DNA of 64,000 nucleotides from Nannobrachium achirus. Its lineage: Eukaryota > Chordata > Actinopteri > Myctophiformes > Myctophidae. The DNA lies in contig OY997652.1 of assembly GCA_963921795.1 (NCBI GenBank), positions 64,547,029 through 64,611,028 on the forward strand, written 5' to 3'. Positions 43,521-54,100 of this stretch are shown in pieces. The stretch's first letter is position 1. Each line of letters starts with the position of its first letter. The translations under genes and the position numbers were made by a program. A model generated the notes under the pieces. The model was not told the origin of the DNA. It worked only from the letters and a program-made list of their open reading frames with translations, and did not search any database.

Positions 43521-43810
43521 TGTACCGCGGCGCGGTGATTTTGAACCAATAACGTGGTGGTTTAGCCCAGCAGCTCTCTGCTTTGGAGGCAGACTGCGGC
43601 CCCTACAGGCAATCTAGAGACTCGATTTTTTTTGTCTCTGTCAAACCTAATTGCTAACCATCTGAATCTAAAATAAAAAATAAAAAAAAGTGACAGTAAA
43701 ATTCTGACAAGCTGGCCCAAAAAATGCTTATATCAGCTTTAAACTTTATGTTGGTTTGTTTACTTGAGTGAGAAAACAACGACCCAACGACGTTCATGTT
43801 GAGAACCCCT

Positions 43811-44760
43811 GCCGTATAACCAATCTCAGACAGTTCTTGTATTGTTGACTCTAACAGAGATGCTATCCTTGAATGTTCTGTTCATATTCTATGCACAGGC
43901 ATGTTACACTAATAGACCAAGTCAATGGTGTTGCTGAACCAGCTAGAACGGGAATAGTGAGGAAATAGACGTACCTTGGAACAGGTGTTGCCTAACGACA
44001 GCAACAGGAGCTGTGAAGTTAAACCTCTATGGTTCAGAACTTTGATGATGGAGAGGGCCACTATGTTTCCACACTCACTCCAGAGGGCTACAATACATAT
44101 GCTGTCGGGCAGAAACCTCTTATCGTATTTTAACTCTTTTCGTATAATTATGCCCTACTTCGGAGTCGTTCCTCCCAGCTGTAGTCAGCTGTCAGTCAGC
44201 TCTGTTCTCATTCCTCATTATCATATCTGCTGGTCATTACGTCACATGACTGCCATACCCCAGTCAAAGCTCTCAATCAGTAGAGAAGGCTCCTTTAAAT
44301 ACGTCTTGCTTTCTCTACCTATGCTTTGTTCCAAAGCTTCGGAATCATTCGCTGCTAGCTGCCTCCTCCACCCCAGCCCCCACCTTTGCACAATAAGTCT
44401 GGCTAAGTTCAAATACTTGTGTTGTTCATGATGTTAAGCTCAAATACTGTGATTCGACTAAGGTACGGTACATGTCAATGTATTGCTTTTGTTCTGCTAC
44501 TGTATCCCTATGGGGGGTATTGCTTAGCGTTCCCTGATTTTGCTTAGCATGCTCAGAAAGCTTGCACAAAATTCAGGGAACATCTCCGAACGCAGAGCCC
44601 ATTAACGCCAAGATTAACTGTATTCCATTTATGCAATAAATGGTTACTCTACCTAGTCGTGAGTGTTCTTGACTAAAATCGACAAGCTCAAAAGGCACGG
44701 TGCGACGAGATGAGATTCAGCCGATTTCCGTGATATCCTCTGTTATCAGAAAACATCCAC
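43811..44760. other. Unassigned; weak LTR- or promoter-like signals
   Basis: No convincing gene; the 151-codon ORF at 43976-44431 lacks any domain. TTTAAATACG (44293) and AATAAATGG (44636) spaced about 340 bp would fit a plus-strand solo LTR, but I find no defined ends. Confidence 0.25.
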
Positions 44761-45110
44761 AAAACTCTGAAAAGTGATGACTCATCACTTTTCATCACTA
44801 AACCATTGTTTTTCTGGAGCTGTGGCGACCCCGAAGGTCACCGACTCGGGCGCCCTAGCTAAATCATTAGAGCATGCCCTGGGCTACATATGTGCAAAAT
44901 TTGGCGCTTTTAGACTGATTAGCACGAGAAATAAAACCCTAAGGCCTCTGACTAACATGAATGCACACCCATACATGCATCGTTTTCTGACGCCATTTAT
45001 AGCCCAAGGAATGTTTTTTGTGCAAAACAAATGCTTGCAATGGATTCGGCAATGACATGGCATGACAAACCCCTAGTTTGACCCCTCTTATGCTACTAAA
45101 AGCAGATTAT
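44760..45110. repeat. Fragment of the 678-bp palindromic MITE family
   Basis: AAGTGATGACTCATCACTT at 44772 and ATGTTTTTTGTGCAAAACAA at 45011 match the centre and arm of 10674-11351; the intervening sequence differs. Confidence 0.65.
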
Positions 45111-45215
45111 GCAGCGCTAATCATTACTGCCCATTCACTGATTTCACTCCAGTCCATGCATTGATCATTGGGGAGGCTGGTCTCACGCGCATCTGCTTCA
45201 TTCCTTTCATACTTA
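45105..45215 (+). repeat. Dispersed repeat shared with 50.5 kb
   Basis: AATCATTACTGCCCATTCAC through GGGGAGGCTGGTCTCACGCG recurs at 50550-50640. Nature unknown. Confidence 0.7.
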
Positions 45216-45282
45216 AAATTTAAATGTGTTTTTTTTTGTTGGCTAACTCCTCCAACATCTGGTTTTGTATGTATGTATGTAT

Positions 45283-45443
45283 GAGGTTCAAGTGGTTAAA
45301 TATCTGAAAACACACATTTACATGAACCCAAAATACACAGATGATTGTGCTGTCAAACGATGAAACTATATGGAATCTAAGAAAGGGTTGTGGGGTTCCC
45401 TGCTTCATTTCTCTCTCGACTAAGAAAACGTTGAAAACCCCTG
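45283..45443 (-). repeat. hAT family A fragment
   Basis: Right-hand part of family A in reverse (GGTTCAAGTGGTTAAATATC..CGTTGAAAACCCCTG), truncated on the left. Confidence 0.75.
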
Positions 45444-45601
45444 ATGTAGCTTAACCATCAAACACAGCCCAGACATCCTGGTTCAGTTGATCCATCAGTA
45501 CTGGCTGCTATGCTGATGACGGACCCGGGCAACGCAGAGAAACAGTGTTTGTTCCATTCTGCAACACACTGAAAGAAAGCCAGATGAGAGAACATGTGGT
45601 A

Positions 45602-46288
45602 ATTGCGACCGTAAGGTCGCAGTTTAGTATCAAAACCTCCACCGGCCGTCCATCACGTCACACGTCACACCTTTGCCCTGCTCATATCTCTGCATCAGTA
45701 TGACATCACACTGCTGACATCAGCCCTGCTCATATCTCCGCATCAGTATGACATCACAATGCTGACATCAGTATGACATCACACTGTACACAAATGACCC
45801 TTATATAAGACCGGCATGGTTGGATGTGATGATAAGCTATAAGCCAACCCTGGCGATAAGGTCTGAGTCGAAGAAATGCTTCTTTCCTGGCAAGAATTGC
45901 CCCTTTATACTGTAGGGCTCGTTTGTGTATTGTATGACATCACGCCACATCATCGGCTGAGGACTGTGTGATGTCATCATATCTCCATATATGGAGACAT
46001 AAGTTGCTCATGCCCAAATATGGGCTGGTGAGGTCAGACTTAGTGTGATGCGTAGGTTATCTCCATATATGGAGATTCAACTTCAATGAGTAACCATGGC
46101 AAACTGTCAACTGCCCGTTTGTCTTGAGCGCAATTGAGAGCCTTTGTTACACCCCTAAAAACCAGTACTTGGGATTTGTTGATGTAAATGTTCACATAGA
46201 GTGTAATAATTGGTAAAACAAACTTTTGGCCTATTTGTGGAGATAAGCGACCAACGGTCGCTTATCTCCCGATTAGGGAGTCTTACTG
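45602..46288. mobile_element. Hairpin-ended element with CCATATATGGAGA motifs
   Basis: Begins TAATTGCGACCGTAAGGTCG CA and ends near AGCGACCAACGGTCGCTTAT. The A paralogue continues uninterrupted across the corresponding point. CATATCTCCATATATGGAGA at 45980 and 46060. Similar ends and motifs at 27.3-27.8 kb. Class unknown. Confidence 0.5.
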
Positions 46289-46355
46289 GTAATGTAATGA
46301 ACAGTTTAATGAACAAAGTTAGTTCATGTTGTAAATGCAGGTTTGGCAGATACAT

Positions 46356-46407
<52 letters not shown>

Positions 46408-46809
46408 AGAGATATTTTCCGTGTTCTGGTCTTTTTTGCGAATACAATCGACGTATTGTTCAGTACCATTTAGGCAGACCATACATCGAACCTCGAGCTG
46501 ACAGACAGACAGTGGGAAAAAAAAAACAGACCTTATTGATGTAGAAATACTGAGAGCGCTCCTTTTAACTTTAAACACTGCTGGCTTAATCTGCACATCA
46601 TTTTATATATGTAATTCCAAAAGAAAAGATATACTGTCATTTGTTTAGGAGGTTAATGGGAGATAAAATATTGATTTAGCCTTGCAATGATGCCATCAGG
46701 AGGATACTAAAAACTGTGATCTAAAACCACGATTAAGAACATATAGATCTATGCAGTTATCTATACAGTACGTGTGCTTGTGAGTGTGCGTGTGTATAGG
46801 GCTGATTAA

Positions 46810-48173
46810 GGCCCCTTTTACATTAAAACGAGCTCCGTGGAAAACGGCTAAGAGCTGTTTAGTTTTAATTTTTTATGTGGTCTTTAGATGAAAACGCAAT
46901 TTGTCCGTAAACGCGGTAATTTGCATGCCAGGTCGCTAGGTGGCGCATGTCGGCATGACCGCACTGCCGAAGTTCCGTTCTACTTCCTAGCAGCCAGAGG
47001 ACTCGCGGATGTAAACAAACGAAACCCATAACTCGCAGGCAGCAGCATGGCGAAACGTCGCACCAAAGCAGATATTTTTCAATGGACAACCATTCAACTA
47101 TAAACGCTGTGGCCACACATTTCTGGACACCAATGTCTGTGTAACATCCATGCATTCACGCAACTGCGAGTCTGCGACGAGTCGTACACGCTGACTTGTT
47201 CAACAAATGCTCCGTCGTTGATTGGATTTTACAAAACAGACCCCCGTCACATTGAATCCCGTTTAAGAAGAGCTTAAAACACAACTTTCTAATGTTACAT
47301 GTTGATGACGTGAGGAACGCTAAAGTCGTCTTGTTTACAGAGTAGGATATGCGAAAATAACAAAGCTCAGAGTCGCAAATTCAATGATCGCTGCATCAGC
47401 ACACACAAAACACGGGCGAGAGAGAAGAAAATGAATGAAATGGACATCACGTTTAGCCGATTCAACCATTCCAAAAGTCATACGATTGAAAGTTATTGCT
47501 CTACATGCGAGCATCTCGCTGCGGCTGTTTTGTTAGGCGACAGCCAGCCTGAGCCAGGGAGTGCACAGAATGTTAGAGAGGCATGGGCTGAAGGGCCTTT
47601 TGGTGGACAATTCTGTTGATAAAAGTTAAGGGCTCCAGCCCCCTTTGCTGTATGTGCGCACATGCCTGGTGACAGCGCATCACATTACAGACTGATAATT
47701 TCAATCCCACCGTTTCTTTGCAAAAACACATTTCTTTTAGAAAACATTTGTATTCTTGTTTCTCCTAGTTTTATTGTTTTTAATGTGTAAATATGGCACT
47801 TTATTATTGGGAAAAACAGGTGTATTTTCCTTTTTTAAATCGCTAAAATAGCGCATTTTTGAACACATTTCCTTAACAGTTAACGGTTAATTAACTGATA
47901 AGGCCTTACGGTTATCGGTTAAGAAAAAATCTCCATTTGGCCATCCCTAGCTAGGACGTCCCACATTGTATCATTTTCAGTGGTTTGCTGCGTTTACGGT
48001 ATTTAGATGAAAGCGGGAGATACAAAGCGTTTTTACCTTTTCCACTTTCAAAGGGGTTTTCACTTTGTTACGGTTTCACCCCCCGAAGGCGCCATTTTCG
48101 TCTAAATGACCCCCCACAAACGGCTATAAATCATTACGTTTACAGTGAAGCCCGTTTTAATGTAAAAGGGGCC
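46810..48173. mobile_element. PIF/Harbinger-like MITE, TSD TAA
   Basis: GGCCCCTTTTACATTAAAAC and its complement form the ends; TAA at 46807-46809 and 48174-48176. The paralogous target in copy A (GATTAAGACTCACAGG at about 34535) is unoccupied, which fixes the ends. 3-bp TWA duplication and GG..CC ends are Harbinger traits. 1,364 bp, no transposase. Confidence 0.85.
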
Positions 48174-48186
48174 TAAGACTCACAGG

Positions 48187-48206
48187 GGGGGGGGGGGGGG
48201 GGGGGG
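48187..48206 (+). repeat. Poly-G run
   Basis: About 20 consecutive G directly after the Harbinger-like MITE; may be an assembly-sensitive site. Confidence 0.9.
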
Positions 48207-48589
48207 CTGGTGATTTTCCGATGGCCTTAAAGTCCGAGAGAGAGAGAGGAAGAGAGAGACAGATAAAGAGATACATTTTCAAGCTCTCACTGATACTATA
48301 TATAACATGCCGCTGTTCAACTGTGAGATCAGAGAGACAGACAGACACACACAGCATTTTAATAATGTTTATATTATTGGAATCTGCTCCAAAATAATTA
48401 AGTACATCACCAGCAAAAAGCGCAAATCTAGGTTAAATACGAATTAACTCCCCAGCACACTGCAGCTGTTGACTCTGGACTCATCATGAAGCAATGAGCA
48501 TGCACTAAGAGACCTGCTCCGCTCTCCTCAATGTTACATTGCAATCAAAGCACTAACACAAACTTTGCACGGTAGCAACTTTTTAGAGT

Positions 48590-49075
48590 AATGAATGATG
48601 CTGCTCATGCTGCGCTGGAGGCTGCGAGCTGGTAGATATGCTATTTTTGAAAAGTCGTGAAAATGTGTGCAAATCTTTGAATATAAGGTATATCTTATGC
48701 GAATATATGTAACTCAAATTTTGCTTCTGGGGGGTCCCTGCCCTGGAACAAAATATTTTGAGATGGGGGTCCGTGGCCAAATACATATCATTTTGGGGGT
48801 CCTTCACAAAGTTTGAGTAGGCTACCACTGGCACTGACAGAAACATAGGTTTTTCAAAGACTTTTTCAAGATTTTTCAAAAATAGCACATCTACAAGCTT
48901 GCAGCGGCTTGTATATCTGCTATTTTTTCAATAGTTAAAGCATGACATAACACGTAATAATGTGTTCCCAGTCTAAATGGGTTAAACCACCTCCCCCTAT
49001 GAAGAACATTCGTGGGGGGCCCGCAGTGAATCCTTGTACCCAGGGCCCAGAATTTGGTGCGACACCCCTGACTAA
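48590..49075. mobile_element. hAT-like family B copy with two palindromes
   Basis: Matches 38010-38450: GTCGTGAAAATGTGTGCAAA, GGGGGTCCGTGGCCAAATAC, CAGTGAATCCTTGTACCCAG. Palindrome right half at 48610-48648 and a short full palindrome at 48877-48928. Left end missing. Confidence 0.7.
48877..48928. repeat. Dispersed palindrome, short form 48.9 kb
   Basis: CAAAAATAGCACATCTACAA, GCTTGCAGCGGC, TTGTATATCTGCTATTTTTT: inner arms reduced. Confidence 0.85.
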
Positions 49076-49189
49076 AGGAAGACAGTAACAGTGCACACCG
49101 TCGACATCATTTAGATGGCACTGCAGTATAGTGAAGATTCTACCACTTTTTGTGGTCACATGTTCAGATACTGGTGCCATTAGGGCTGA

Positions 49190-49250
49190 GCCGATCTCCA
49201 TGCTCACAATGCGGTGCTCTGCGATGAGTTGTGGGCTTGTAGATCTCCTA
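49190..49250. repeat. Dispersed palindrome, site 49.2 kb
   Basis: GCCGATCTCCATGCTCACAA..GATGAGTTGTGGGCTTGTAG then ATCTCCTA. Not inside any MITE that I can delimit. Confidence 0.65.
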
Positions 49251-49295
49251 AATGTAAAATGATGTGTCTTTTAGATCTACTGGATCTCTTCTCCA

Positions 49296-49526
49296 CTTCT
49301 CCATTTATATTTAAAAGTAACTTTTATTTTCCTCCGTGGACCCATGGCAGCTGCATACCCCTGCCATACCCAATTGACGCCCCTGTAATAGGCAACCAGA
49401 CAATTGTTCTAGTCCTAAAGTGTTTATTAAGGTAACAGAATTATGCATAATCTACGATGTAAAGAGTTTAGCATTTAAATATTTACTTACTTTGATTTAA
49501 AAGCAGAAGTTCGCCACAACGCAATG
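49296..49526 (+). repeat. Duplicated segment, copy 1 of 2
   Basis: About 230 bp (TTTATATTTAAAAGTAACTT to TTCGCCACAACGCAATG) nearly identical to 51645-51875. It includes the right end of the hAT MITE at 51223 plus its downstream flank, so it was copied after that MITE inserted. Confidence 0.85.
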
Positions 49527-50089
49527 TAGGGGCAGTCCAAAAAATGCTACGCCTACAAGACATACAGTATGTATGTATCTTTGCTCTAAATATTATATTA
49601 TTATTTGCCAATTATTGGCTTAGGAATTTGACAAAAACTAAACAATATATATACACATTTTGGGGGGTGGCCCATCTCTTTAAGTTACCAGCAGTTACAT
49701 TAATCATTATTGTAACATAAAGCTACATTCCTGAAAACATTGAAAACGTGAATACAATGCTAAAGATACATTACCTGTGGAATAGTATGTTCTATTCTAT
49801 GGAAATTAAGATGGCCAAAATAATTTTCTTGGTTTGCTTTACAAATTGCCTGGTCAACAAACTTCTTCACACCAGGGTCCAGCTGGTTGTAGTCCTGTGC
49901 CTGCTGTCCTGTCGTCTGGCAGATGACGGCAGTCAGGAACAACATGGACACGATCAGACTCACCATCTTCTCCAACACTCCAAGACCCTACTGAGGAAAA
50001 TATATTGTCATTGTATATATAATATGTGTTGGTCGAACTTTGGTCCAGGGGACAAAGTCCAGATGATTGTGTTTGTTTGTTTTTGGCTT

Positions 50090-50430
50090 CAAGAGGGGCA
50101 TCACAAGGGGGGTGGGAAAGTGGGACTGAGTTACTAAGGCCCAAGGTGGAGGGGCCTTATACTTTAGCTATTGAAAAATAGCAGATATACAAGCTTACAG
50201 CGCGACACCGAGTGCCGCGCTGCAAGCTTGAAGATCTGCTATTTTTGAAAAGTCGTGAAAATGTGTGCAAACTCAAATTTGGGTCCCTGGAACTAGATAT
50301 TTTAAGATGGGTTTGTGGCCAAATACATATAATTTCGGGCGTCCTTCACATGAAAAAGTTTGAGTACCATTGACATAGAAACATTTTCATGATTTTTCAA
50401 AAATAGCAGATCTACAAGCTCTTGTGGCAC
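50090..50430. mobile_element. hAT-like family B, paralogue of 37903 copy
   Basis: GGGGCATCACAAGGGGG start, full palindrome at 50174-50248 and a left half at 50398-50425, then cut off by (GT)n at 50436-50517. It shows that family B was present before the chemerin segment duplicated. Confidence 0.75.
50174..50248. repeat. Dispersed palindrome, site 50.2 kb
   Basis: GAAAAATAGCAGATATACAA, GCTTACAGCGCGACAC and complementary GTGCCGCGCTGCAAGC, TTGAAGATCTGCTATTTTT. Confidence 0.85.
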
Positions 50431-50435
50431 TCATG

Positions 50436-50454
50436 GTGTGTGTGTGTGTGTGTG

Positions 50455-50517
<63 letters not shown>
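50436..50517 (+). repeat. (GT)n microsatellite
   Basis: About 40 GT units, one CC interruption. Confidence 0.95.
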
Positions 50518-50518
<1 letters not shown>

Positions 50519-50519
50519 T

Positions 50520-51210
50520 TTCATAGCAAATTATGCAGTGCTTAGTTCGCAAATCATTACTGCCCATTCATTGATTTCACTCCAGTCCATATATTGATCA
50601 TTGGGGAGGCTGGACTCACGCGCATCTATACTATATTCCTTTCATACTAAAATACTAAAATATTAAAATGTGGTGTGCTGATGGGTTACTAACTGTCTTT
50701 TGTCCAGGAGCAACAAAAGCACAGTTCTTTGTTTCAATTCAAATGGCAAATAATTAAAGGATGTCTGTCTGCTGCCTGAGCTCACTCACTAACCTTCCGT
50801 CACCAGTCTGCGGTGTCTGCGGGGAGGGGGAGGGTAGGGGTACAATAGCACGAACGTAACATTTTAAGAGCGTTCACAAGTCTTGCTAATGATTCGGTTC
50901 CTATGAACGAATCACTAATGCACGACACTCAACAGCTATTGTCAACAGTGGATTAGGAGACACTAGAAAAATAGACTGTGAGCGCTGGTATCCTCAACTC
51001 ACACCCTCCTCTCTCCCTGTATCACTTCTTGTCACCTATTTTTAGCTGTGTTAACGGCTCCTACATCTGGCTGTGTGTATGTATGAGCGCGGAACTCCAT
51101 GTATGGAGATAACTAACATCATGGACGGAACGGCCCATACAAGGAGATATTCTTGTGTGTCGTGCTGCAGCTTGATACCAAGCGAAGTGGGTGATACTTA
51201 TTTAGTGTGG
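50520..51210. other. No gene seen
   Basis: Unassigned apart from the repeat at 50550-50640 shared with 45.1 kb. Confidence 0.4.
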
Positions 51211-51222
51211 TTGCTATAGGCA

Positions 51223-51736
51223 CAGCGGCGTCAGTCCAGAAAAACTAAGGTATGGCAACATGACTGGTGTCTTGCACGTGCGCGACACCAGTCATGTTGC
51301 CATACCTTAGCAACAGGCATGATACGTTTATTTTAAGAAGTACATTAAATGTTTTCCCCCATTTCTATGGTTTCTTGGGCTGGATATAGCAGCCTGGAAC
51401 GGTTGTTCAAGAGCAGCTAAACTTGGCATGTTAGTAAATGTGCCACAATTAACAATACTGAATTGCACCTGTCCAGCTGACCTGCGAAACCTGGGAATAT
51501 ACCATTTTGTCAAGATGGGGAGAATACAAGTGTGGAGAATATAATTATAATACCTTGTTAAAGTTACCATTTTGTTAAATTTAGCATTTGTAGTTATTTA
51601 CTGTAATTTAACAACATAATAACCAGAACAGATAGACAAAGAGACATTCATGGATTTATATTTAAAAGTAACTTTTATTTTCCTCCGTGGACCCATGGCA
51701 GCTGCATACCCCTGCCATACCCAATTGACGCCCCTG
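51223..51736 (+). mobile_element. hAT MITE with exact TSD TATAGGCA
   Basis: CAGCGGCGTCAGTCC and CAATTGACGCCCCTG ends; TATAGGCA at 51215-51222 and 51737-51744. Left hairpin 51254-51309: GGTATGGCAACATGACTGGT and complement. Sibling of 26006-26534. Confidence 0.94.
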
Positions 51737-51875
51737 TATAGGCAACCAGACAATTGTTCTAGTCCTAAAGTGTTTATTAAGGTAACAGAATTATGCATAA
51801 TCTACAATGTAAAGAGTTTAGCATTTAAATATTTACTTACTTTGATTTAAAAGCAGAAGTTCGCCACAACGCAAT

Positions 51876-52740
51876 GCTCCTCTCCGTCTCAGCTTGGCTA
51901 CTTTCTTTGTTAGTACTGTGTCAACACACACAGACACAGTAAAGTGTATCACTTTGGAGTTATTTTATTGAAGTGTATCATGGATGACCTATCTTGTGGC
52001 TTGTTTTGCTATTGTATGTGTAGCAAAGACTGTCATTTATATTTCTGCCTCTTGGCTAACCTGACACTCAGCCTTCAGTCTGAAAGTGCTTCCATCGACA
52101 GCAGTTCCTGGGATGGGCGTTGCCAAAGAGGCAGTTTTCTGCGATTGGTTCACCGCCTGACCAATCACAACAGTAGCAAAGCAGATGACGTAGTTGTTAT
52201 CGGTGTTATGTGGCAGTGGCTAGCCTGTTGCTTGCTACTTGCTAGCCAAAGAAACAGGCAGAATAGGAGCGCTACGAACTAGTAATCGAACACAGTAAAA
52301 TATGTCTGCTACTGATGTTTCATAGCGAGATCGATACGATTGCATGTTACCGCGGCGGGCGACTGTAAGAGGAAACGCCGTCTCAGAAGTTATGTGACTA
52401 ACCTGTCAGCCTCAAAACCCCCAAGTCTCGGATTTGTGGGTCACTTTATCACACCTTCAGATGCCTCTAACTGTTTTCACTATTTGGCAAAGTACTGTGT
52501 CTTTTACTACTTTGGAATACAATGTATTATTCAGTCATAAGTATCAACCTCTGATAAACAGGATAATAACTGTAATCAGTCAGAAATCCCAAGCATTTAG
52601 AAACTTTTACAGACACACTCCTCTGCCACGCATCCAGCTACACAGAAATATGAGCTTCTCACTCCTCGTAGCAACTGCAATATACGCTAGCACCTATTTC
52701 TCCACTTCTCAGTGATCACCATGGTAACCAGGAATGTGGG
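51876..52740. other. No supported gene
   Basis: ORFs of 66-112 codons lack domains. TGATTGGTTCACC-type CCAAT motifs at 52140-52170 suggest an old regulatory or repeat sequence. Confidence 0.4.
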
Positions 52741-53551
52741 GATTAGGCACCTGACCTTTAGCTTGAACCCGAACGCTAAAGTGCCAAAATAGTGATATGC
52801 AACAGCATGAGGGGAGACCCTTCACTCCCCAACTCTCCACGCGGAAGTGTTAGAAAGCTCTGTGTATTCCGCCCTCGCCTACACAAATAAATCTTACACC
52901 AGACTTACCGTGTGCTAAAGCGAAGCACTCAACGCGGAGACCTCTGCGACCCTAACTGACATGGGGAGGCAAGACAGACAACGACGTGATAAAATGAAAG
53001 TATTTATTAAAAATAACAATCAAAAAGAAAGAATGGAAAATGCAGCTGTACAAATGGCTGCGGAAAAAGCAAAAAGCTTGCAAGTCTAAAAATCTGCCTC
53101 GCAGCAGCGAGACGGCACCTTTTATACTCATATCACGTCATCACTGACACTTGCTGTAAGATGAGATTAAGACCTCCTTCTACAGCAGGCTCATTCTTTA
53201 ACATATGTGTTGCATTACTCAGCGCATACAGGAAACACGTAGGGTGAAAAAGGAAATACATTGTCATGGTTATGAATGCGTCACACATGTGCATGCATAC
53301 AGTACATAGAGACACACACCAAAACCTAACATGAGTATACACGTGCATAGTAAATGTCCCAGAGTTCAGTCCAACTCATCCTGGAAGAATGATTCTCTTT
53401 GCCCCCTGACCTCCATTCCGCGTGGCCAGCGGAGCCCTTCAGAGTCGTAACTCAACTACAGAGTTGTGCACATACCTAGTTGGGCAGTGGATACGTGAGA
53501 TATAGTTTTGCCCACAGCATGAGATACGTATAATAACATACACCAATACAA
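52741..53551 (-). other. Possible LTR-like sequence
   Basis: On the minus strand, GAGTATAAAAGG (about 53120) is followed about 120 bp later by AATAAA (about 53000) and a T-rich then GC-mixed stretch, as in an LTR U3-R-U5. No defined ends, no paired LTR and no TSD found. Fossil fragment at best. Confidence 0.3.
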
Positions 53552-54100
53552 TCAACGATACTGGTCTTGACTTCTGGTGTGACACCAGGCCAGGCCTTTT
53601 GGTACACACCACGCACTCATAAGCCCAGTTGAGTTAGGTGAATACTGTTGTGGGGGCCCTGCCAGAGCAGCGTCTGGCCGGGTTGCTCCCCAGTCAGAAG
53701 TCGCCTGTTGATTGGGTGGGGGCCAGAAGCCCCACGTGGGTCCTGATGAAGGCCCAACCGGAGCACTCTGTGGCCTAGCAGCGTTGCGGGGGCGCCCAGG
53801 CCCCCTCTTCTTCTTCTTCTTTGTGGCAGATGGAGTGGTCGCCTGAGGTTTGACAGACATGGTCGGGGGCATAGGTGCCACACCTGAGCCTCTTTGTTGA
53901 CCTTCTACAGCGACGCAATGTTTATGTTTGGGAATGTGCGGTACGGTCCGTAGGCGGCACTGGGTTACTTGGAATCGCACATGAGTTATGGGAAAACCCC
54001 ACCCACGCTGCTCACAAGCCCCGACGTCATCGAGTTGAAGCGACGCTGATTCGCCGTACGGATTTTCAAAAGTGGAAAACCTCTTCAATGAGAGTGTCAC
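53552..54100 (-). CDS. Unrecognised ORF with AT-hook-like motif
   Basis: 182 codons. A Ser/Thr/Pro-rich middle contains KKKKKRGPGRPRN, an AT-hook-type DNA-binding motif preceded by a basic run, then a Pro/Gln/Gly-rich tail (GPTWGFWPPPNQQATSDWG). No catalytic domain. It ends at the border of the LTR-like stretch, so it may be an element protein fragment. The start codon is unsure; MSVKPQATTPSATKKKKK is an alternative. Confidence 0.35.
   Translation of the reverse strand: MTLSLKRFSTFENPYGESASLQLDDVGACEQRGWGFPITHVRFQVTQCRLRTVPHIPKHKHCVAVEGQQRGSGVAPMPPTMSVKPQATTPSATKKKKKRGPGRPRNAARPQSAPVGPSSGPTWGFWPPPNQQATSDWGATRPDAALAGPPQQYSPNSTGLMSAWCVPKGLAWCHTRSQDQYR

Larger units (their letters stand above)
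38754..43738. mobile_element. 5-kb DNA transposon-like element, TTAA target, 27-bp perfect TIR
   Basis: Begins AGCTGATATAAGCATTTTTT then GGGCCAG and ends with the exact complement; weaker inverted similarity continues to about 65 bp. TTAA at 38750-38753 and 43739-43742; the same host sequence at 29888-29905 has a single TTAA. No recognisable transposase, but a three-exon ORF on the minus strand and promoter-like CCAAT boxes near the right end. Superfamily piggyBac or Kolobok by TSD (inference). Contains a long GT tract and fragments of other hAT ends (42.3-42.9 kb). Confidence 0.85.
38630..43810. mobile_element. hAT family D copy split by a 5-kb TTAA element
   Basis: The left part (38645-38753) starts inside the family at GCTATTTTCACAATTTCTGC; the right part (43739-43810) continues ACTTTATGTTGGTTTG to TTGAGAACCCCTGCC. 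Together they match 29.5-30.5 kb minus the insert. Its left end is lost. Confidence 0.7.
45458..49966 (-). pseudogene. Chemerin-like gene, copy B, exon 2 missing
   Basis: Exon 1 at 49775-49966 (MVSLIVSMLFLTAVICQTTG..EHTIPQ, 64 codons), exon 3 at 46420-46497 (LEVRCMVCLNGTEQYVDCIR) and exon 4 at 45458-45568 (NKHCFSALPG..GCLGCV, 36 codons) are open and clearly paralogous to copy A. I find no counterpart of exon 2 between 46.5 and 49.7 kb, and the base after exon 3 reads GAAAAT instead of GTAAAT, so the canonical donor is lost. Without exon 2 two conserved Cys are absent. Probably a recent pseudogene; a shortened transcript cannot be excluded. Confidence 0.72.

Noticed and set aside
43976-44431. 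151-codon ORF
   Set aside because: Composition not protein-like, no domain, no paralogue in the window.
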